This document shows, one piece after another, positions 58,479 to 64,000 of a DNA stretch of 64,000 nucleotides (the first letter of the stretch is position 1; each line of letters begins with the position of its first letter). Both the position numbers and the translations under genes were made by a program. The notes beneath the pieces are model-generated. The model was not told the DNA's origin. It saw only the letters and a program-made list of their open reading frames with translations, and ran no database searches. Source of the DNA: Otatea glauca (lineage: Eukaryota; Streptophyta; Magnoliopsida; Poales; Poaceae); assembly GCA_036346275.1 (NCBI GenBank), contig JAYEVK010000030.1, forward strand, positions 1 through 64,000, given 5' to 3'.

Positions 58479-59807
58479 TGCAATTTATAGATCACGAAAT
58501 TATCACTAGACGCCGCAGATCCTTAATGGAAGTAGAGTCGATGTAGCGCGTCAAGATGCAGCTTGTAGTCGTACTAGCCTCGCGCCTCCTCCAACGACTC
58601 TCGTGGCCGTCACACGGTTGTGGATCGTCCTCATCACCGTCATATGTTACGGATCATCCTAGCGTTAAAGCTTCGTAGGAATGCCTCCAAGGTATCAATA
58701 TGTACGGGTAAGGACGCCACATCTCGGAGTGTTAACGTCACGACGATTTTGGACGAATGAGATGTGATGGCTAGGCTTTAAATTCAATTCCTATGGTATC
58801 TCTTAACCATAAAGCCACCACCCCTCACTTTATATAGACGCACTACAATAGATCTCTACATTAAAGGCTCATTAGGAACTAAAGCCCATCGAATCGGATC
58901 ACCATCGTAATTAAGTTCCACCCTTTAAGCGTGTGACCCTATAGATTCACGTATACTTGAATATGGCCCAAGTACTCTTACTCAACCATTAATTGGCGGT
59001 GGTCCCTAACATGACGCATCACCCATGAGTATATATAAAGATCACATCGGATTTAACCTTAACAATGATTAGTTATATGCATTTCCCTTTGCCTCATGAT
59101 GTCGGGTCAAACTCAAGGCGTGTATGTGCCATCCTTGTTTAGATAGCTCGACCACTCTTTCTCGACACGTGACTCAAAATCCTTAACTATAGTTAACTCT
59201 TTAACCACGATAGTATGGCCATGCATTTTGGAATCCAACCACTCGAGAGACCTAGAGATATCTCTCCGCTTGTATGGAGAGGCAAATTCCATCTTGATCG
59301 ACCATGCCTCGTAGCATACTTCACGACAAACCCGAAGCCACCTTTATAACTACCGTTATGGAGTAGAATTTATCAACCCCTAAGTAAGTTATTACACATC
59401 TCGAGTATATGCGTCAACCTCAAGTCTAAGGATATAGCATACATATTTTATATGAGACCAATGGTGACAAGAAAGATTACAATGCTCTCAGTTGTCTCAA
59501 GGTGGGTCGATCCAACTCCATATTCTCTAACATGTGTCCATATTATTGGTTTGATATCTCCATATCCATGAGACGTGAAATATGATTATCAACCAATACA
59601 TATGCTAGTCTATTCATATGTGTCCTCATATGTTTATCGACTAGGGATCAAAAATAATCATCACAAGGTTATATATAGAGTTTCACAAAACAAGTCATAT
59701 ACTTGCTAATAAATAATAATGACATTATTCAAGGAACAAGATAATAAATCATGAACATAAGAAAATATAATCATCTCTATGATTGCCTCTAGGGCATATC
59801 TCCAACA
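58479..59807 (-). mobile_element. Copia LTR of the Angela/BARE-like type, minus orientation
   Basis: On the minus strand it starts TGTTGGAGATATGCCCTAGA at 59807, a hallmark of Angela/BARE-type Copia LTRs. It includes 'ctttatatatactc' (about 59040) and 'gtctatataaagtgag' (about 58840), either of which could be the TATA box. About 1.3 kb. The other edge, near 58479, lies only 11 bp from the hAT target duplication. No 5 bp duplication was found (AAAAA on one side, ACCAT on the other), so one end may be truncated. No gag-pol is adjacent. Confidence 0.7.
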
Positions 59808-60084
59808 AAAAAGTTGGTGCCTCCACAATAATACTATAACAAATGTGCCGTCTTTCTCAAGAATTAATTAACCATAGAAATAATGCTTTTAATACATAAA
59901 AGTACTCCATCCGTCCAAGTTTATAAGGCGTATTTCTTCCTGGTACATAGACCAAGAAGATATTAAAAATGACTAGATTACACCTAATTATTATCACTAA
60001 GCACTATAGTCAATGTATACATGTAGAGAATATGAAGTAAAGATGGATATTTATTAGGGATATATCACTACTACACAAAAGTTC

Positions 60085-60415
60085 ATCACAGACAGTTCAA
60101 AAACCTCATCACTGACGGTTTGGTTAACCATCTGTAAACATGTGTCAGTGATAAGAAAGTCACATCACAGACGTTTTTCGAATTATCAGTAAAAATTAAC
60201 ATCAGAGATGGTTCTATCTACGAACCGTTTGTAATGAGAGAATATCATAAACGGTTGTAGGATAGAACCGTCTCTTATGTGACAAGTCATCACAGACAGT
60301 TCTATCATAAAATTGTCTGTGATAATCTACAATCACAAATGGTTCTATCTACGAAACCGTTTGTAATAGTCCATCATCACAGACGGTTCGTAGTTAGAAC
60401 CGTCTGTGATATGTT
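60085..60415. repeat. CACTA subterminal repeat array, left side
   Basis: Alternating direct and inverted CATCACAGACGGTT and GAACCGTCTGTGAT units. Many adjacent inverted pairs are themselves small palindromes. Confidence 0.8.
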
Positions 60416-61171
60416 TTTTCCCCTAACTCTCTTGGCAGAACTTCCATGATCAATATCTATTGTTCAAAATTTTATTCTCCTCAAATATTTCTACAACGAT
60501 ATTTACAAGGCACAACCAGTTATAGATTTTGCAATTGAATATCAAAACATCCTAAATGCATTGAGGCAACAACTTTTCTGATGAGGAGGGTCTTAAAATA
60601 TGAACATTTGTAGCACTTTCATCCTCTTTCTTATTCTAATGTTGATGGATTCCAAGGTAAAATCTAATTCCATCCACAGTTTGTCATGAAAGTTGTTATG
60701 CTCTAACTTATCTTCCACTTCATCATCATCCCAAATGAAAATACCATAGGTGACCTATTTTCACTGTGATCTTGTGCAGGAATAGGACCAGAGTGATCTT
60801 GTTCCTATACAAGACCAGAGTGAAAATATGTTGCATATAGTATTCTCATTCGGGGATGAGGATAAAGTAGAAGATAAATCAGAGCATGACAACTTTCAGG
60901 ACGAACTGTTGATGGAATTGGATTTTGCCTTGAAATCCATCAATATTAGAATAAGAAAGGGGATGCAAGTGCTACAAGTGTTCATATTTTAAGACCCTTG
61001 TCATCGGACAAGATGTTACCTCAATGCATATAGGATGTTTTGATATTCAATTGCAAAATCTATAACTGATTATGTCTTGTAAATGTTATTGTAGAAATAT
61101 CTAAAGAGAAAAAAAATTCAAACAACAGATACTAATCATGGAAGTTTTGCCAAGAGAGGTAGGGAAAACAT
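60412..61171. repeat. Giant near-perfect inverted repeat (about 375 bp arms, almost no loop)
   Basis: The arm 60412 to about 60785 and the reverse complement of about 60795-61171 run in the same order along their whole length. Examples are 'ctctcttggcagaacttcc' against 'ctctcttggcaaaacttcc', 'attttgcaattgaatatc', 'gggtcttaaaatatgaaca' and 'tttcttattctaat'. Identity is roughly 85-90% by eye. The centre (about 60785-60795) leaves a loop of only some 10 bp. A transcript across it would fold into a long hairpin. Arm 2 holds a 56-codon frame (60830-60997) that I do not recognise. Confidence 0.85.
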
Positions 61172-61336
61172 TATTTCATAGTTCAAGACAAGAAGACCTT
61201 ACCATAAATATGATAACAAAATATATTATTTCATAATTCGGTGACAATATATTAACAAAATATGATATATACCACAAATATCAACAAGCGGACATTGAGA
61301 AACCACATTATTTCATAGTTCAAGACAATAAGACCT
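61172..61336. repeat. Direct repeat pair beside the palindrome
   Basis: 'cattatttcatagttcaaga' followed by 'caagaagacctta' at about 61169-61201 recurs as 'caataagacctta' at about 61304-61336, 134 bp downstream. The second copy abuts the captured gene fragment. Confidence 0.7.
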
Positions 61337-61339
61337 TAG

Positions 61340-61827
61340 GGTTTTTCATGTCTACCATCATATGTGCCATAACTTTTACAGAGGCTTCTCGATTCTCTCT
61401 AAAGTTCCACAACTCGAAGATAAGACGATTTGTTTGACACCAATAACCGCTTGATCTCCAGTCATATCTCTTAATCCCTACAAAAGCGATATGATCATGT
61501 TGTTGTGAAAATGGTGTCTTGGTATATTATTAGTAACCATATCGAATTAAATACTACAAACATTTATATTACCTCTATAAGCTCAGTTTTGACTTCTTCC
61601 AGCTCTGCATTAGCCCTATGGTCCTTAATGATGAGTGCCGTGTTAAGAGATTCAATATCTTGCAATTTCTCATTTATATCTTTCAGTTCTTGTTTTATCT
61701 CATAAATCTTTCCAGTTAACTCAGACTTGCCCTTCAGTTGTTCGATCTCCACCTCAAGTTTTTGTTTAGCTTCTAACAGCTTTTCCATATCGTCTATTTT
61801 ACCAAAATCAGATTTCAATATTGTCAA
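61340..61827 (-). pseudogene. Captured fragment of an FDM/IDN2-like (XH-domain) gene, with introns
   Basis: FDM/IDN2 proteins bind double-stranded RNA in plant RNA-directed DNA methylation and have XS, coiled-coil and XH domains. The minus-strand frame 61827-61564 reads LLEAKQKLEVEIEQLKGK near residues 17-34, then LKDINEKLQDIESLNTALIIK and ANAELEEVKTELIE. This is the end of the coiled coil and the start of the XH domain in this family. After a donor-like GTAATA at about 61572 and an acceptor-like TTTTGTAG at about 61467, the reading resumes with GIKR. It continues with FELWNFRENREAS (about 61383-61421), which matches the closing part of XH. The middle of XH is missing. The fragment was captured as genomic DNA and has no start or stop of its own. 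Confidence 0.65.
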
Positions 61828-62070
61828 TTAATTTAGATCAAAAACAAAATGATGTTCTCACATATCAGAATAATGGACTGATCATTGAATAACTTTTATG
61901 AGTAAGCTATACAAGCAAGGAATAATGAGGAGCTATATACTTGCGACAGAGAAGGATTCTGCAACACAGTGGATTTCAGTATACAATTCCAGATCACCCA
62001 TAAAACAGAGGTACAATGTTGATTTGATCGGGTCCTATTAGAAATTTAACCCAATAACTACAACCCAAAC

Positions 62071-62274
62071 TCATCCCATACACTTATATATTTTAGATGG
62101 AATAATGTAACTCATCCCATATACTTGTTTGGATAGATTTTGTTTAGATCCTAGACCTATCTTTGGTGTAAGCTGTAATGACAGTGCTCTCATCTTTGAC
62201 ATATTTATCTCTTCATGCTTGTAGTACCAGAAAACCTCAAACTTCTTGCATGGCAATGCGTTCTCGATTTTCAC
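62071..62274 (-). other. Unrecognised reading frame in the CACTA cargo
   Basis: A 67-codon frame with ALPCKKFEVFWYYKHEEINM. It could be another captured exon, from the same or another gene. I do not recognise it. Confidence 0.25.
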
Positions 62275-62444
62275 ATTAATCTACACAACAAAATCAGCAA
62301 AGGGAATGAAGCAAAGCATAGGAGTAGTACACCATCTTGTTTTACAATCACAAGCATGCTCTAGGTAGAGATCGATCTTTTGTACTATTTTATCAATTAT
62401 CTATAGAAATCACAAGGACGCAGGGACTCACCGAATCAAATGGA

Positions 62445-62605
62445 GTACGGGCTCGAGGAGGAGGAGGAGGTCGTCGAGGGGAGGACACGGTCGAGAGGAG
62501 GTCGCCAGAGAGGAGGGTCACCAAGGAGGAGGTCGTCGGGAGGAGGTAGCCGGGAGGAGGTCGCCAGTGGAGGAGTTCGTCCGGGAGGAGGATGTTGGGG
62601 CTAGG
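62445..62605. repeat. GGAGGAGGTCGYC minisatellite
   Basis: At least seven imperfect copies of GGAGGAGGTCG(C/T)C or GGGAGGAGG, strongly purine-rich on the plus strand. It creates runs of GG that could form G-quadruplexes. It lies just inside the right subterminal array, near a 'gtttatatagtgatc' sequence (62668). Confidence 0.75.
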
Positions 62606-62689
62606 GTTTAGGGAGGCGAAACGCCTTGAGAGCCAAGGTCTGTGCTCACGAACCTCTATCGGTGAGGTTTATATAGTGATCTCAGTTCA

Positions 62690-62923
62690 TATCATAGGCG
62701 GTTCGTAGTTAGAACCGTCAGTGATGGATAGATATCACAGACGGTTTTATTTTAAAACCGTTTGTGATAGCTATCTCTGACGGTTTTATACTAAAATCGT
62801 CGTGATATTGATGTATATCACCGACGGTTTATAAAGAGTCTCGTCGTGATTATGTCACCGATGATTTCACTATAGAACCGTCCATGATGTTCAACATCAT
62901 AATATAAACCTTTCGTAGTAGTG
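62690..62923. repeat. CACTA subterminal repeat array and terminus, right side
   Basis: Copies of ATCACAGACGGTTTTA and AACCGTC(A/T)GTGATG, ending in TTTCGTAGTAGTG. Confidence 0.85.
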
Positions 62924-63017
62924 TATAGGGAACATCACACTAATTTGGAATATAAAATATGTTTTATATTTATAGATAAAACTATTTATTTTATTTTATA
63001 AACTTGACGGAAGAGTA

Positions 63018-64000
63018 CTCGCTAATTTGAATACACAACTGGAGAATTCGGACGATTATATTAACCCTACTAGTAGCTAGTTGCAATGCAAACCGTTACT
63101 AGCTTAATTAAAACTACAAGGGCAAAAAGGTATTAAAACCAAGCTACTTGGGCAAACATCAGCATTGGCATCCTGGCATGATTAATCACTAGGAGTTTGC
63201 TTTTCAGTCCATTTCACCTTGTTTTTTCAACCGAATCTCAATAGTGTGAACCTTCAAATTTGCTCCTATATCCCCTACCTCACTGCACCCTCCCCGATTT
63301 AACCAATTCAACAAATCGATCAAGCAGGAATGTGGACTGAGTATGCAAACAAACTGCAAGCGGTGATTAATCTCGTTTTAATCTATATGCGAGTCTATAT
63401 GCTTTAGACAAACAAACTGCAAGCGGTGATTAATCTCGTTTTATAATCTATATGTGACTATGTGAGTATATACTTTAGCTTCTTTATTGTATGCAATATA
63501 ATATATTTTTTACAACTGTTCCCCCAAATCAGCTTTGAAAAATAGGCACACAGCGTGAACTAACTTTAACCAATTACTTGCTGAAAAAAATCGCTATTTC
63601 CCGTTTGATAAATTTCCCATCGGAAGTAGACATTAACCTTGGGAGGAGACTTGGTCTTTAATTAGTCACACGACCAACGGTTTGCTGTCATTCTTACCAA
63701 CTATTCATCTCTTTCAACAATAAACTAATCAGTTATACATAATTAAATCGATCGTAAATCAGCACGTGAGTGAAAAAGAGCCGACATGTGTGACTTTGAC
63801 ATCGCTCCATTTGTGAGTTGCCAAGCAATAATTTTATTCTGCATTGATCTTTAATTCCCCCACCCCCTCTTTTTCCGAACGCATATGTACCTACTCTAGT
63901 TATATGCTAAAATAAAATTGTTCAGTTAATAGTCCTATTCCTCCTGTTTAGTTTCACTCTTTCAACTTATGTGATTCTACGTAGAGAAAGTTATATACTA
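63018..64000. other. AT-rich intergenic DNA
   Basis: No gene recognised beyond a tandem duplication at 63346-63480. Confidence 0.4.
63346..63480. repeat. Tandem duplication with 63 bp period
   Basis: 'caaactgcaagcggtgatta' followed by 'atctcgtttta' occurs at 63346 and again at 63409; the second copy differs by small indels in the 'atctatatg' part. Confidence 0.85.

Larger units (their letters stand above)
60066..62923 (-). mobile_element. Non-autonomous CACTA element with target duplication TAT
   Basis: 2858 bp. The left end CACTACTACACAAAAG and the right end (reverse complement) CACTACTACGAAAGG match, with TAT on both sides (60063-60065, 62924-62926). Subterminal arrays of ATCACAGACGGTT and AACCGTCTGTGAT occupy 60085-60415 and 62690-62900. 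Both ends resemble those of the 17795-34838 element, with opposite orientation, so they belong to one family. It has no transposase; it carries a long palindrome, a host-gene fragment and a purine-rich minisatellite. Confidence 0.9.
59905..63015. mobile_element. Stowaway-like MITE split by a CACTA element
   Basis: Left end CTCCATCCGTCCAAGTTTATAA (59905, after TA) pairs with right end TTATAAACTTGACGGAAGAG (to 63015, before TA). Without the CACTA at 60066-62923 and the extra TAT the element is about 250 bp, a usual MITE size. Confidence 0.8.

Overview
The window is nuclear DNA of a grass (Poaceae). This is judged from a GC-rich intronless CC-type glutaredoxin gene, long-LTR Gypsy and Angela-like Copia LTRs, CACTA, MULE and hAT elements, and many small MITEs in an AT-rich background. 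It is mostly transposon-derived. The only gene that looks intact is the glutaredoxin (ROXY/MSCA1 class, 42079-42492, +). A probable first exon of a membrane-anchored ubiquitin-fold (MUB) gene lies at 6036-6225 (-); its remaining exons are not visible. No rRNA, tRNA or CRISPR was seen, and no intact retroelement gag-pol.

Layout: 1-1100 holds a ~174 bp tandem repeat and a CGAAATTTCGG-type repeat. 1105-5072 is a long Gypsy-type LTR on the minus strand, followed by the MUB exon and plain intergenic DNA. 9200-17059 is a complete-ended MULE with ~135 bp terminal inverted repeats and a 10 bp target duplication. It carries a broken MURA transposase, a plant-mobile-domain remnant and a GRF zinc-finger reading frame. 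17795 to about 34838 is a large decayed CACTA element (tnp2 transposase plus a second ORF with a Ulp1-like protease). It is interrupted by two long Gypsy solo LTRs in opposite orientation and one Copia-type solo LTR, most with visible target duplications.

34839-48742 is the gene island around the glutaredoxin. It holds MITEs, microsatellites and a fold-back element that appears to have captured an armadillo/U-box gene fragment. 48743 to about 54060 is a fourth long LTR. 54322-58459 is a hAT element with a broken BED/hATC transposase and a near-perfect 8 bp target duplication. 58479-59807 is an Angela-like Copia LTR. 59905-63015 is a Stowaway-like MITE split by a 2.86 kb CACTA element (60066-62923, target duplication TAT).

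The most striking object is that small CACTA. It contains an approximately 760 bp near-perfect palindrome with almost no loop. Next to it, with introns still present, is a captured fragment that resembles FDM/IDN2, a host RNA-directed DNA methylation factor. A transposon that carries both a hairpin and a piece of a silencing gene is worth testing as a small-RNA source. All functional readings here are by eye from family motifs; no database search was possible.
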